35,102 bases of DNA from Alphaproteobacteria bacterium (GTDB lineage Bacteria > Pseudomonadota > Alphaproteobacteria > Caulobacterales > Aquidulcibacteraceae). Under the pieces are notes generated by a model. It saw nothing but the letters and a program-made list of their open reading frames with translations. It did no database searches and was not told where the DNA came from. The stretch lies in NCBI GenBank assembly GCA_026400735.1, contig JAPLOL010000071.1, positions 1 through 35,102 on the forward strand, written 5' to 3'. Positions within the stretch are counted from its first letter, which is position 1, and each line of letters begins with the position of its first letter. Shown here piece after piece: positions 15,619 through 24,658 of the stretch. The translations under genes and the position numbers were made by a program.

Positions 15619-16359
15619 ATGCGCGAAATCCTGTTTGACACGGAAACTACGGGGGTGTTCCCAGATCACGGGGACGAGAAACTGCGCGACCGCATCGTCG
15701 AGATCGGCTGTGTGGAAGTGTTCAACCTCGAGCGTACCGGCCGGGAGTATCACGTTTACCTCAATCCCGATCGCGATGTGCCGGAAGAGGTTGTGCGCGT
15801 GCACGGGTTGCGCCGCGAGTTTTTGATCAATCACAAGCGTTTTGCGCAAATTGCGCAGGAATTTTTGGAATTTGTCGGTGACGCGCCGCTCGTCGCTCAC
15901 AATGCTGGTTTCGACCAGGGCTTCATCAATGCAGAACTGCGCCGCTGTGGTTTGGCGCAATTGGGCGACGATCGATTCATCGACACGCTCGCGATTGCTC
16001 GCAAAAAGTTTCCTGGCGCTTCAAACTCACTCGATGCGCTGGCTCGTCGCTTCCAACTCGACCGGTATGGTTTCGACCTTGCTTCGCGTAAGGGCGCGGG
16101 CGGTCACGGCGCTCTTGTAGACTCCCGCATTCTTGCGGAGGTTTATCTGCATCTCAAAGGCGGGCGCGAGCAGACTCTGTCATTTGATGCAGGCACGGCG
16201 ATGGCCGACGACGCGGCCGTGTTGCGTGCAGTGGAGTTCGTGCGGCGCGCACCGCGTCCCGCGCCCTTGCAATCATTGCTGACGGCCGAAGAGCAAGCGG
16301 CGCATGCAGCTTTTATCGAGAAGCTTGGTCCGAACGCGCTTTGGCTTAAGGCGAGTTAG
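15619..16359 (+). CDS. dnaQ: DNA polymerase III epsilon subunit DnaQ (3'-5' exonuclease)
   Basis: DnaQ is the proofreading exonuclease of the replicative polymerase. The 246-residue protein shows Exo I FDTETTG (residues 6-12, catalytic D and E), Exo II AHNAGFDQGFI, and Exo III-epsilon HGALVDSRILAEVY with the catalytic His and Asp. The C-terminal part is an alpha-subunit-binding tail typical of alphaproteobacterial DnaQ. It is the last gene of the ppsR-maf-aroE-coaE-dnaQ run. Its stop codon shares bases with the convergent secB stop (TTAG). Confidence 0.96.
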   Translation: MREILFDTETTGVFPDHGDEKLRDRIVEIGCVEVFNLERTGREYHVYLNPDRDVPEEVVRVHGLRREFLINHKRFAQIAQEFLEFVGDAPLVAHNAGFDQGFINAELRRCGLAQLGDDRFIDTLAIARKKFPGASNSLDALARRFQLDRYGFDLASRKGAGGHGALVDSRILAEVYLHLKGGREQTLSFDAGTAMADDAAVLRAVEFVRRAPRPAPLQSLLTAEEQAAHAAFIEKLGPNALWLKAS

Positions 16360-16850
16360 CCGTTGCGCGCGGCGGCGAGCGGCACATCGCTGCGACCCTG
16401 GCGGTCGCGCAATTCTTGCCAGTAGAGCGGCGTAAAATCGATCGGGTTGATCAGCAGCGGAGGGTAGCCACCCTCGCGTGTGACTTCGGCGAGGATCTGG
16501 CGGCTGAACGGAAACAGCAGGCGAGGGCATTCGATCCAGATCAGCGGCTCCACATCATCCGAACGCACGTTCACGAATTGGAAGACGCCGGAATAGACGA
16601 GGTTCGCGGCGAACATCGGCTGGTCGCCACGCTTGGCTTGGACGTTGATGCAGAGATCGACCTCAGTCGCTTCACCTTCTCCGACTGGGCGGGATTTGAC
16701 TTCGACACCCATGTCGATGGTGGGCTGAATCTCGTAAGCGGAGACCACCGCGCCCATCGCGTTCTGAAATGACAGGTCCTTCACGTATTGCGCCAAAACG
16801 CGCAGGTGAGGGGAATCGGCTGGCGGAGCGCCATCGTTTTGCGTGTTCAT
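16356..16850 (-). CDS. secB: Protein-export chaperone SecB
   Basis: SecB keeps preproteins unfolded and delivers them to SecA. The 164-residue protein has the SecB core: LAQYVKDLSFQNAMGA (about 21-36), VEVKSRPVGEGEATEVDLCINVQAKRGDQPMFAANLVYSGVFQF, IECPRLLFPFSRQILAEVTREGGYPPLLINPIDFTPLYWQEL. The length is close to the usual 150-165. The gene converges on dnaQ and their stops overlap. It is divergent from timA across a 147-bp gap, in which I see no confident promoter. Confidence 0.97.
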   Translation of the reverse strand: MNTQNDGAPPADSPHLRVLAQYVKDLSFQNAMGAVVSAYEIQPTIDMGVEVKSRPVGEGEATEVDLCINVQAKRGDQPMFAANLVYSGVFQFVNVRSDDVEPLIWIECPRLLFPFSRQILAEVTREGGYPPLLINPIDFTPLYWQELRDRQGRSDVPLAAARNG

Positions 16851-16997
16851 GCGCCAGAAACTCGTGCTGGGGGGCCGAAAAATCGGCGGTTAACATGCTG
16901 CGGCAACCCGGCCAAGGCAACCGCGCTGGCACAACCTGCCTGTTGGCATTATCTTAAATCCTCACATACCACCTCGCACCTTCCGGAGCGGCGATCT

Positions 16998-17582
16998 TTG
17001 CAACAGGACACCATTCAAATCCTAGTCTTGGCGTTTATCGCCGGCATCGTTCTGTTTCGCCTCTACACGACGTTGGGCAAACGTACTGGTGAGGAAGCTC
17101 AAGAGCCTGCGCCTGCGCAGGGCGAGATGCCGCGCGCACCAGCGCACACGCCAGCGGCGCCGCTGGCGTCTGCAGGTGTAGCGGGCATTGCGGCAGTCGA
17201 ACGCGCTGATCCGAATTTTGAACCTGGCTATTTTCTGCAAGGCGCGCGCGCCGCGTACGATCTAATCGTTGGCGCCTTCGCCAAGGGTGATCGCGAAGCG
17301 CTGCGCGGATTGCTGACGCCACGTGTTTATGAGTCATACGTTGCAGCCATCGAAGCGCGCGAAGCGCAGGGCGGTGTTGGTCCAGAGATTGTGCGCTTAA
17401 AGAGCGTCGAGATCGCGGACGCAGGCATGAATGGCGACACCGCGCAGGTCGTCGTTAAATTCGAGGCGGAATTGGCCGAGGGCGCGACTGGCGTGCGCGA
17501 TGCACGCGAGCGTTGGACGTTCGAGCGCAACGTGCGTTCATCCGATCCTAATTGGCTGCTGTCACGCGTTCAGGCGGCGTGA
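16998..17582 (+). CDS. timA: Tim44-like (TimA) protein with N-terminal membrane anchor
   Basis: This alphaproteobacterial protein is related to the mitochondrial import factor Tim44. The 194-residue form begins QQDTIQILVLAFIAGIVLFRLYTTLGKRTGEE, a single membrane anchor with the family's RLYxxLGxR ending, then a Pro/Ala linker and the Tim44 domain (FLQGARAAYDLIVGAFAKGDREALRGLLTPRVYESYVAAI through RERWTFERNVRSSDPNWLLSRVQ). The start is a TTG at 16998 with GGAG 9 nt upstream. An ATG-based longer frame from 16788 would run across the divergent secB and is not supported. Its stop overlaps the Smr gene start. The Caulobacter homologue is an inner-membrane protein of unclear function. Confidence 0.92.
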   Translation: MQQDTIQILVLAFIAGIVLFRLYTTLGKRTGEEAQEPAPAQGEMPRAPAHTPAAPLASAGVAGIAAVERADPNFEPGYFLQGARAAYDLIVGAFAKGDREALRGLLTPRVYESYVAAIEAREAQGGVGPEIVRLKSVEIADAGMNGDTAQVVVKFEAELAEGATGVRDARERWTFERNVRSSDPNWLLSRVQAA

Positions 17583-18091
17583 GCAAGAAAAACCGCGATC
17601 TGACTGTTGACGAAAAAAAGCTGTGGCGGCGCGTCGCCGCAAGCGTGAAGACGCGCCGTCCGTTGCCGGCGGCTGATGCCGACGAACCGGAGGAGCGCCA
17701 GGCGCCGAAACGCCCACTGGCGCCTACGCCCAAGGCGATAGCCAATCCAGTAGCGCCTAAACCTGCGCCGCGCCCACAGGATCGAGGCAATGAAAAACGC
17801 GTGCGTCGTGGCAAGCTGGAGATCGGCGGCAAGCTCGATCTGCATGGCCATACGCAGGACAGCGGGCGCGCTGCGCTCGCGCGGTTCTTACGTTCGGCGC
17901 AGGCGCGCGGCGATCGCACGGTGATCATCATCACCGGTGTTGGCCGCGGCGGGGAGGGCATCTTAAAGCGCCGCTTTCCCGAATGGATCGTAGAGCGCGA
18001 CCTTCGCGCATACGTCTCGGGTTTCGCGCCGGCCCATCGCGCGCATGGCGGCGCTGGCGCGTTCTATGTCTTCATCAAGCGCGCCGATTGA
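17579..18091 (+). CDS. Smr domain protein
   Basis: This 170-residue protein has a basic, Pro/Ala-rich N-terminal half (SKKNRDLTVDEKKLWRRVAASVKTRRP) and a C-terminal Smr domain: KLDLHGHTQDSGRAALARFL with the DLHG motif, VIIITGVGRGGEGILKRRFPEWI, and AHGGAGAFYVFIKR. Smr domains bind or nick nucleic acids; stand-alone proteins of this type act on RNA or branched DNA in some species, but the role here is unknown. It starts with GTG overlapping the timA stop (GTGA). In related genomes a lytic transglycosylase gene (mltA) commonly separates timA and the Smr gene; it is missing here. Confidence 0.92.
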   Translation: MSKKNRDLTVDEKKLWRRVAASVKTRRPLPAADADEPEERQAPKRPLAPTPKAIANPVAPKPAPRPQDRGNEKRVRRGKLEIGGKLDLHGHTQDSGRAALARFLRSAQARGDRTVIIITGVGRGGEGILKRRFPEWIVERDLRAYVSGFAPAHRAHGGAGAFYVFIKRAD

Positions 18092-18121
18092 AACGTCTGC
18101 TTAAGCCAAGTGACCGAAGCG

Positions 18122-18151
18122 TTGACAAAAACGCGCGCAAACCACTGTAAA
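18122..18151 (+). promoter_or_regulatory. Candidate sigma-70-type promoter for the EAL gene
   Basis: A perfect -35 hexamer TTGACA (18122-18127) is followed by TGTAAA (18146-18151) at an 18-bp spacing, about 80 bp upstream of the EAL protein ATG. AAAAAG/CTTTTT downstream (18150-18165) forms a weak hairpin. Only the -35 is strong. Confidence 0.5.
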
Positions 18152-18233
18152 AAGACGGCTTTTTTAGGCGGCGCTAACCAAAACGGGTGAAGTGTCGCTC
18201 GCGCGCGTGCTTGTTTGCGCGCCTGGAGCGACG

Positions 18234-20345
18234 ATGAAATTGCGCCTGCCGAAGTTCTCGGGCTTCAGCCGTCCTCGCGGTTTGCAGGCGCGCGCGGTGA
18301 TTTTCACCAGCGCCCTGATGGCGCTGACCGCTGCCGTCTCCGCCGCGATTCTCATCTTCGGCGCGCAGACTGAGGGTGAACGTCAGCAAATCAGCATCGC
18401 GCATGATCTCACCGAGCACTTGGCATCACGCGCTGGCGATGTGATGGCGCACGGCAATACGCGCGTGCTCGAAATGATGATCCAGGGCTCAACGCAACAG
18501 CGCAACGTGCGCGCCATTTCGATCCGCGATGCGAGCAATACTGTGCTTGCCCAGACGGGTGGCACGGAAGCCGACAATGTCGTCATGACGCAATTGTCAG
18601 CGCGAGCGCTGGCCGATCGGGCTGTGGTGTACAGCCGTGGTCGCGATGGCGCTGTTACTGTAGCGGCGCCGATTGTCCGCCAAGGCCAGGTTATCGGCGT
18701 TGCGCTGCGGATGTGGGAAGCGAGCGCTTACAAGTTCGACGCATTTCCGTCGCTGACGCCATTCCTTCTCATCGTTGCATGTCTTGCTTTCGCAGCTATT
18801 CCGCTGACCGCGCTCGCCGTGCGGCGCGCTATTGCACCGCTGGACGAGCTCGCGCGTTACGCCGAACAGGTAGGGGAGCGCGGACAGGCTGCGCCGATCA
18901 CGATGCGTACGGGCGACGAGTTTGAGACGCTCGCAAATGCCTTCAACAACATGACCGGCCGGCTCGATGCATCGATGCGCCAGATCCAGGAGATCGCTTT
19001 CGTCGATCCGGTAACGCGTCTGCCGAACCAGGATCGTTTCACTCGCGAGCTCGACTATTTCATTCTGCAGAACAATACCGGCCAATCGACGGCAGCGGTG
19101 ATCGTTATTGAACTGACGCGCTTGCCGCGGCTGATGCAGACGCTTGATCCAGACGCCGCGCGCGAGTTTTTGCGTGTTGTCGCTGACCGCTTCGTGACTG
19201 CTGTGCGCACCGTGGACCGCGTTGTCCGCGTACGGACGCAAGGAGATCGGCAAGCCGTACCGTCACGCCTTAGTGCCTCGGAGTTCGGCGTTTTGGCGCC
19301 GGATTTGTCCTCGGCGGCTGATGCCGCGCGTTTCGCTCAGCATCTCAATGCGGCGCTGGACCAGCCGTTCGATTGGCGCGGTCACAAGCTCACTCTTGGC
19401 GCGTGCTGCGGCGTATCGCTGGCGCCGCGCGACGGGCAAGACGCTGACGCCGCTATTCGTCACGCTCGCATGGCGATGGCAGCGGCGCATGCGGCGCCGG
19501 CGCGCGTTAAAGTTTACACGCCGTCGCTGGATCGCGAGGCGGTCGCGCGCTTGACGCTTGAGCGCGAAATGCGCGGCGCGTTGGAACGCAACGAGTTTCG
19601 CGCCTACTTTCAGCCGAAGATCAATCTGAAGACTGGTCGTATCGAGGCGTGCGAAGCGCTGGCGCGTTGGATTAGGCCGGATCGCACCATCATCAGCCCT
19701 GGCCGGTTCATCCCGGTCGCAGAAGAGAGCGGCCTGATCGGCGCCCTCTCTGATGCGATCATGCGCGAAGCGTGTTGGAAAGCCGCGTCGTGGGCCCGGG
19801 CAGGGCGGCCGACGAAGGTTGCGGTCAACGTGTCTGCGCTACAGTTCCGCAGCGATAAGTTCTCGGACAACGTTCTGCGCGTTGTCGCTCATGCGGGCCT
19901 CGCGCCTGAGAATTTAGAACTTGAGATCACCGAGTCGGTCATCATGGCCGATCCGGAGCGGGCGCTGCGGATTATCAAGCCATTGCGTGACGCCGGCATC
20001 CGTTTGGCGATCGACGATTTCGGTTGCGGCCATTCAAGCCTGTCATCACTGACTAAGCTGCCGTTTGATGTCATCAAAATCGACCAGCAATTCGTGCGCG
20101 CGCTGGAACGGGGCGAACCGCGATCCGCCGAGATTGTCGAGATTATCCTGGCGTTCGCGCGCACCTTGAACATGGAAGTCGTCGCCGAAGGAATCGAGCG
20201 TCGCGAGGATATGGAATTCATGGCGGCGCGCGGGTGCCACTGGATCCAAGGCTTCCTCTTCGGCGCGGCGGTCTCCGCGCCAGAGTTCGCCGAATTGCTG
20301 CGCCGTCAAGACGGTGAAGACGTAGGCGCCGAAGACGCCGCTTGA
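18234..20345 (+). CDS. Membrane HAMP-GGDEF(degenerate)-EAL protein, probable c-di-GMP phosphodiesterase
   Basis: The 703-residue protein has a TM helix at about 20-43, a periplasmic sensor region (44-172), a second TM (174-197), HAMP (about 195-250), a GGDEF-like domain (250-430) and an EAL domain (445-690). The GGDEF motif is replaced by SASEF (347-351), so diguanylate cyclase activity should be lost. The EAL domain retains its motifs (EALARW 474-479, [47 protein letters not shown]), so c-di-GMP hydrolysis is likely. The ATG at 18234 has GGAG 5 nt upstream. It is 31 bp from hslV and could control cell-surface or cell-cycle behaviour; the signal is unknown. Confidence 0.93.
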   Translation: MKLRLPKFSGFSRPRGLQARAVIFTSALMALTAAVSAAILIFGAQTEGERQQISIAHDLTEHLASRAGDVMAHGNTRVLEMMIQGSTQQRNVRAISIRDASNTVLAQTGGTEADNVVMTQLSARALADRAVVYSRGRDGAVTVAAPIVRQGQVIGVALRMWEASAYKFDAFPSLTPFLLIVACLAFAAIPLTALAVRRAIAPLDELARYAEQVGERGQAAPITMRTGDEFETLANAFNNMTGRLDASMRQIQEIAFVDPVTRLPNQDRFTRELDYFILQNNTGQSTAAVIVIELTRLPRLMQTLDPDAAREFLRVVADRFVTAVRTVDRVVRVRTQGDRQAVPSRLSASEFGVLAPDLSSAADAARFAQHLNAALDQPFDWRGHKLTLGACCGVSLAPRDGQDADAAIRHARMAMAAAHAAPARVKVYTPSLDREAVARLTLEREMRGALERNEFRAYFQPKINLKTGRIEACEALARWIRPDRTIISPGRFIPVAEESGLIGALSDAIMREACWKAASWARAGRPTKVAVNVSALQFRSDKFSDNVLRVVAHAGLAPENLELEITESVIMADPERALRIIKPLRDAGIRLAIDDFGCGHSSLSSLTKLPFDVIKIDQQFVRALERGEPRSAEIVEIILAFARTLNMEVVAEGIERREDMEFMAARGCHWIQGFLFGAAVSAPEFAELLRRQDGEDVGAEDAA

Positions 20346-20376
20346 ACGGCGGCGCGCGCTCCGCCACATCAGGCCC

Positions 20377-20922
20377 ATGACAGATCAACCAGGTTGGCAT
20401 GGCACGACGATCGTGGCCGTGCGCAAGAACGGCAAAGTCGTGATTGCCGGCGACGGACAAGTCTCGGCGGGTCCCACTATTCTCAAGGGCAATGCACGCA
20501 AAGTGCGCGCGCTTGGCGACGGCTCGGTGATCGTTGGATTTGCTGGGGCGACGGCGGATGCGTTCGCGTTGTTTGAGCGGCTTGAGCAGAAATTGGAGCG
20601 TTTTCCGAAGCAGCTGGCGCGCGCGTGCGTGGAGCTCGCGAAGGACTGGCGCACCGATCGCGCCTTGCGCCGCCTCGATGCGATGCTGATTGTGGCGGAT
20701 AAGGATGAGACGTTGCTCCTCACCGGCGCCGGTGATGTGTTGGAACCGGAGCATCAGGTGGTCGCAGTCGGATCGGGCGGCAATTATGCGTTGGCCGCTG
20801 CCCGCGCGCTCTACGAGCATGTCAGCGATCCTGAGGACATCGCGCGCGAGGCCATGAAGATCGCCGCGGAGATTTGCGTTTATACGAACGGCAAACTCAC
20901 GGTTGAAAAGCTGGGAGCCTAG
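20377..20922 (+). CDS. hslV: HslV, ATP-dependent protease proteolytic subunit
   Basis: HslV is the threonine protease core of the HslUV complex. The 181-residue protein has the propeptide ending in HG before the catalytic Thr 10 ([25 protein letters not shown]), the lysine and Gly motif [29 protein letters not shown], and [16 protein letters not shown] with the C-terminal [17 protein letters not shown]. It is followed 62 bp later by hslU, as usual. A hairpin lies between them. Confidence 0.97.
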   Translation: MTDQPGWHGTTIVAVRKNGKVVIAGDGQVSAGPTILKGNARKVRALGDGSVIVGFAGATADAFALFERLEQKLERFPKQLARACVELAKDWRTDRALRRLDAMLIVADKDETLLLTGAGDVLEPEHQVVAVGSGGNYALAAARALYEHVSDPEDIAREAMKIAAEICVYTNGKLTVEKLGA

Positions 20923-20938
20923 GGCGCGGCCGACGAGA

Positions 20939-20957
20939 CGCCGCACTTCATGCGGCG
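20939..20957. repeat. Intercistronic hairpin between hslV and hslU
   Basis: A 7-bp perfect stem (CGCCGCA / TGCGGCG) closes a 5-base loop (CTTCA). There is no U-run, so it is more likely an mRNA-stabilising or expression-tuning element than a terminator. Confidence 0.5.
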
Positions 20958-20984
20958 CGTTAGCACCCCTAAATCAAGCGACTC

Positions 20985-22289
20985 ATGACCCATTTCTCGC
21001 CCCGCGAAATTGTCTCTGAACTCGATCGTTTCATCGTTGGTCAAAACGATGCCAAGCGCGCTGTTGCGATCGCGCTACGCAACCGCTGGCGCAGGAAGCA
21101 ATTGCCGGAAAATCTCCGCGAAGAGGTCACGCCGAAGAACATCTTGATGATCGGTCCTACCGGCGTCGGCAAAACCGAGATCGCGAGACGTTTGGCGAAA
21201 TTGGCTGGCGCACCGTTTCTGAAGGTCGAGGCTACGAAGTTCACGGAAGTCGGCTATGTGGGCCGAGACGTTGAGCAGATCATTCGCGACCTTGTAGAGG
21301 TGGCGCTTAATATTGTGCGGGAGCGCCGCCGCCGGGAAGTCCGTGCGCGCGCCGAGTCTGCGGCCGAAGAGCGAGTACTTGACGCACTTGTGGGGCAGGG
21401 CGCGAGCGCCGCGACGCGAGAGTCTTTCCGAAAGAAATTACGCAACAGCGAGCTGGGTGCTTCAGCGGTCGAAATCGACGTGGAAGACAATGCCAATCCG
21501 ATGGGTGGTCTCGATATTCCGGGTCAGCCGAATGTCGGTGTCGTGAATATCGGCGAGATTTTCGGCAAAGCCTTTGGCAAGCGCACGAAGCGTGTCCGCA
21601 TGACAGTGGACGAGGCGTACGAGCCGCTGATCCGTGAGGAGGGCGACAAGCTCATCGACCAAGATACGCTGGTGAAAGAGGCGCTCGCGCTCACCGCTGA
21701 AGACGGCATCGTGTTCATCGATGAGATCGACAAGATTGCGTCACGCTCGGAACGTGTCGGCGGCGGCGATGTTAGCCGCGAAGGCGTGCAGCGTGATTTG
21801 CTGCCGTTGATCGAGGGCACAATCGTTACGACGAAGCACGGCCAGGTGAAGACTGACCACATCCTCTTCATAGCGTCGGGCGCCTTTCACGTGTCGAAGC
21901 CGTCGGATTTGCTGCCCGAATTGCAAGGTCGACTGCCAATCCGGGTCGAGCTGCAAGCACTCACACGCGATGACTTCCGTCGCATTTTGACTGAGCCGGA
22001 AGCGAGCCTCGTGACGCAATATAAGGCGCTGCTGAAAACTGAGGGCGTTACGCTCGACATCACGGACGATGCGGTCGAGGCGATCGCCGGTATTGCGGCA
22101 GACGTAAACAGTACCGTCGAAAATATCGGCGCGCGGCGGCTGCAAACGGTGATGGAGCGAATGCTCGACGAAATCAGCTATTCGGCGCCCGACCGAAACG
22201 GCGAGACCGTGCGCATCGATGCTGAGTACGTGAAGGCTAATGTCGGCAATCTCGCGAAGAACGCCGATCTGAGCCGCTTCATCCTTTAG
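20985..22289 (+). CDS. hslU: HslU, AAA+ unfoldase of the HslUV protease
   Basis: HslU unfolds substrates for HslV in the cytosol. The 434-residue protein has the N-domain ([34 protein letters not shown]), Walker A GPTGVGKT (58-65), the pore motif [14 protein letters not shown], the I-domain (residues about 110-240), Walker [13 protein letters not shown], sensor [29 protein letters not shown], and the C-terminal [18 protein letters not shown] and docking tail SRFIL. It converges on a sugar kinase with overlapping stop codons (TTAG). Confidence 0.97.
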   Translation: MTHFSPREIVSELDRFIVGQNDAKRAVAIALRNRWRRKQLPENLREEVTPKNILMIGPTGVGKTEIARRLAKLAGAPFLKVEATKFTEVGYVGRDVEQIIRDLVEVALNIVRERRRREVRARAESAAEERVLDALVGQGASAATRESFRKKLRNSELGASAVEIDVEDNANPMGGLDIPGQPNVGVVNIGEIFGKAFGKRTKRVRMTVDEAYEPLIREEGDKLIDQDTLVKEALALTAEDGIVFIDEIDKIASRSERVGGGDVSREGVQRDLLPLIEGTIVTTKHGQVKTDHILFIASGAFHVSKPSDLLPELQGRLPIRVELQALTRDDFRRILTEPEASLVTQYKALLKTEGVTLDITDDAVEAIAGIAADVNSTVENIGARRLQTVMERMLDEISYSAPDRNGETVRIDAEYVKANVGNLAKNADLSRFIL

Positions 22290-23284
22290 ACGCTGAGACC
22301 GTGCTTCTGCGCCAAGTCGCGAAGGTTCACTTCCGGGCGCGGGCCCATGTGCGAAATCACCTCCGCTGCCGCAAGCGAGGCGAGCGCGCCGCATTCCGCG
22401 AGCGATTTCTTGCGTGCGTAACCGAAGAGGAAGCCCGCCGCGTACTGGTCGCCGGCGCCGGTTGAGTCGACGATCTTCGAGACAGGGAACGCTTTCACTT
22501 CGACGGTTTCATCCGCCGAAGCGACAAGAGAGCCGTGCTCCGAGCGCGTCACCGCGACGAGAGGGCAGACCTTGCGCGCTTGCGCGAGGGCGTCGCCGAG
22601 GTCGGTGCTTTGATAAAGCGAGAGGATCTCGGACTCGTTGCAGAACAAGATGTCGATATGACCGCTAACCAATTGGCGGAAGCTGTCGCGGTGGCGATCG
22701 ACGCAGAAGGTGTCGGAAAGTGTCAGCGAAACCTTGCGGCCAGCAGCGCGTGCGATCTCAGCGGCGCGAACGAACGCGGCCTTGGCTTCGTCGCGATCGA
22801 AGAGGTAGCCTTCAAGGAAAAGCGTTTCGCCGGAGCGGATGAGATCGGCGTCGATGTCTTCAGCGCCGAGCAGAGTCGAGGCGCCGAGATAGGTGTTCAT
22901 TGAACGCTGGCCGTCAGAGGTCACGACGATGAGCGAGCGCGCTGTGCTCGGTGTGCCCGAGCGGGGCGGTGTGTTGAAGACGACGCCGGCAGCGCGGAAT
23001 TCCTTGGTGAAACGCACCCCAAGCGCGTCGTCTGCGACCTTGCCGATGTAAGCTGTCTTGCCGCCAAAGCTGGCAATGCCCGTCACGGTGTTGGCGGCTG
23101 AGCCGCCTGCTGCGACCACGGGATCGGCCAAGCGCGCGGTCAGATGTTCTGCGCGCGCTTCGTCGATCAGAGTCATTGCGCCTTTGGTGATGCCTTCCTC
23201 GGTGAGGAACCCGTCGGAAACGGGTTTCAGAACGTCAATAATGGCGTTGCCGACGGCGACAACATCGTAGGTCGAGTTGGTCAT
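22286..23284 (-). CDS. PfkB-family carbohydrate/adenosine kinase
   Basis: This 332-residue kinase has the ribokinase-like fold: [15 protein letters not shown] at the N-terminus, [29 protein letters not shown] (signature 1), and the C-terminal signature [21 protein letters not shown] with the catalytic Asp. Alphaproteobacterial proteins of this subtype are annotated as adenosine kinase, but I cannot assign the substrate from sequence alone. The ATG at 23284 is chosen because AGGGA lies 8 nt upstream and the conserved start ([15 protein letters not shown]) follows; a 17-residue longer reading is unlikely. Its stop overlaps hslU's. Confidence 0.92.
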   Translation of the reverse strand: MTNSTYDVVAVGNAIIDVLKPVSDGFLTEEGITKGAMTLIDEARAEHLTARLADPVVAAGGSAANTVTGIASFGGKTAYIGKVADDALGVRFTKEFRAAGVVFNTPPRSGTPSTARSLIVVTSDGQRSMNTYLGASTLLGAEDIDADLIRSGETLFLEGYLFDRDEAKAAFVRAAEIARAAGRKVSLTLSDTFCVDRHRDSFRQLVSGHIDILFCNESEILSLYQSTDLGDALAQARKVCPLVAVTRSEHGSLVASADETVEVKAFPVSKIVDSTGAGDQYAAGFLFGYARKKSLAECGALASLAAAEVISHMGPRPEVNLRDLAQKHGLSV

Positions 23285-23374
23285 GAAATAATCCCTGGAG
23301 TTGTGGCGTTTAAGCGCGTGGGCAGAGCGTGGCAAGCATTGCGGGCGAGCGCGGGCGGCGGCACATTCGCGCGC

Positions 23375-23776
23375 ATGCGATTCACAGCCTCTCTGGCGGC
23401 TTTGCTGCTGCTCTCCGCCTGCGCCACCGCCGCTCCAACGGGGCCAGCAACTGGCGCAACTTCACCAGCGGCGACGACGCCTTCCGTGGCTTCGTCGCGC
23501 CAAGCGCAAGCACTTCGTGCTGCCGGCGGCGGGCAAGCGCCATCTCTGCAGGACGTCGAGCGCTTGTTCGGCACGGCGGACATTGTTCGTCGCGAAGGCG
23601 CGGGCGCTGCAGTGACGTATCGGTACGAGACGTGCGCACTGCTGCTGCTGTTCGCCGCCGATAGCCACAACGCCATGCGTTTGCAGGAAGCCCATCCGAG
23701 TGCACGTCACGCTGGTGCCGCAGCGCCGAGCTTGGATCAGTGCGCGGCCGAAGCTGCTGCGGCGCGCCGTTCGTAG
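23375..23776 (+). CDS. Small alanine-rich lipoprotein, hypothetical
   Basis: This 133-residue protein has a lipoprotein signal peptide (MRFTASLAALLLLSACATAAP) with lipobox LSAC and lipid-accepting cysteine at residue 16. A low-complexity Ala/Thr/Pro linker follows, then a small C-terminal domain (LQDVERLFGTADIVRREGAGAAVTYRYETCALLLLFAAD) with cysteines. The LFG-x-AD-x-VRREG-x(n)-YRY-x-CALLL pattern resembles small beta-rich lipoproteins of the SmpA/BamE type, with no firm assignment. The start is the ATG preceding the signal; it lacks a good Shine-Dalgarno, and longer in-frame upstream sequence overlaps the kinase's 5' end. Its stop codon is directly followed by the ATP-grasp ATG. Confidence 0.75.
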   Translation: MRFTASLAALLLLSACATAAPTGPATGATSPAATTPSVASSRQAQALRAAGGGQAPSLQDVERLFGTADIVRREGAGAAVTYRYETCALLLLFAADSHNAMRLQEAHPSARHAGAAAPSLDQCAAEAAAARRS

Positions 23777-24658
23777 ATGGCGCGCGTCGCGTATCTAACG
23801 GGCCGCACGTATCGTGGAACGCCGCTTGGCCCTGGCGCTGTGCCGCAGCTTGAAGAGAAGAGTCGCGATCTTATTCTTGCAGCAGGCAAGAAGCGCGGCG
23901 TTGAGTTTGAGATCGTCTATTGGGACGAGCTGGATCTGCCGCAGCGGGGCTTCGATCTCGCCGTGATCCGGACGACCTGGGATTACACTGAGCGCGCGGA
24001 TCAATTTCTGAGGGCGCTTGAATCGCATGAGCGCAATGGGCTGCGTGTCTGCAATCCATCGCAGGTCGTGCGCTGGAATATGCGCAAGACGTATCTGCAG
24101 GAGCTTGGGCCGTCGGCGATTGAGACGGTTTGGACGGACAAGCCGGATGCGCACACGGTCTCGCAGGCGTTCGATGCGCTTGATGCGGCGGAAGTGGTGC
24201 TGAAGCCGCAGGTTGGCGCGGGCTCGGTGCGGACGGTGCGGCTGAGACGCAATGCGTGGAGCGAAGCGGATTTGATCGATGGGCCGATTGGGCCGGCGAT
24301 GATCCAGCCGTATTTGCGCGCGATCGAGACAGAAGGGGAGCGTTCGCTCTTTTGGTTTGGCGGCGAATATTCGCACGCGGTGCGCAAGGTGCCGGCCGCG
24401 GGCGATTGGTTGGCCAACGTCTCTGGCGCGCGCTTTGTTGCGGAGACGCCGCCGCCGGCTGCGATTGAAGCTGCGGAAGCGGCGCGGGCCAGAGCGCCGC
24501 AGGATCTGCTCTATGTGCGGATCGATCTTGTGCTTGGCGACGATGGTGCTTGGCGCGTGATCGAGATCGAGGCGATCGAGCCTTATCTTTTCTTGGATTT
24601 CGCACCTGAAGGCGCGGACGTTTTCGTTGGCGCAATCGCGCGCGTCTTGGGCGCGTAA
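23777..24658 (+). CDS. ATP-grasp domain protein, function unknown
   Basis: The 293-residue protein has the RimK-like ATP-grasp pattern: a pre-ATP-grasp domain (FEIVYWDELDLPQRGFDLAVIRTTWDYTERADQFLRAL), VVRWNMRKTYLQEL, the Lys of VVLKPQVGAGSVRTVRL, and the C-terminal acidic metal-binding site RIDLVLGDDGAWRVIEIEAIEPYLFLDF. Enzymes of this fold ligate carboxylates to amines via acyl phosphate. A related subfamily is seen in cycloserine biosynthesis (DcsG), but the product here is unknown. It starts immediately after the lipoprotein stop (TAGATG). Its last 76 bp overlap the convergent nth gene. Confidence 0.85.
   Translation: MARVAYLTGRTYRGTPLGPGAVPQLEEKSRDLILAAGKKRGVEFEIVYWDELDLPQRGFDLAVIRTTWDYTERADQFLRALESHERNGLRVCNPSQVVRWNMRKTYLQELGPSAIETVWTDKPDAHTVSQAFDALDAAEVVLKPQVGAGSVRTVRLRRNAWSEADLIDGPIGPAMIQPYLRAIETEGERSLFWFGGEYSHAVRKVPAAGDWLANVSGARFVAETPPPAAIEAAEAARARAPQDLLYVRIDLVLGDDGAWRVIEIEAIEPYLFLDFAPEGADVFVGAIARVLGA

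Noticed and set aside
21884..21899. TTTCACGTG core in hslU
   Set aside because: Only about 10 of 16 parS positions match; the right half-site is absent.
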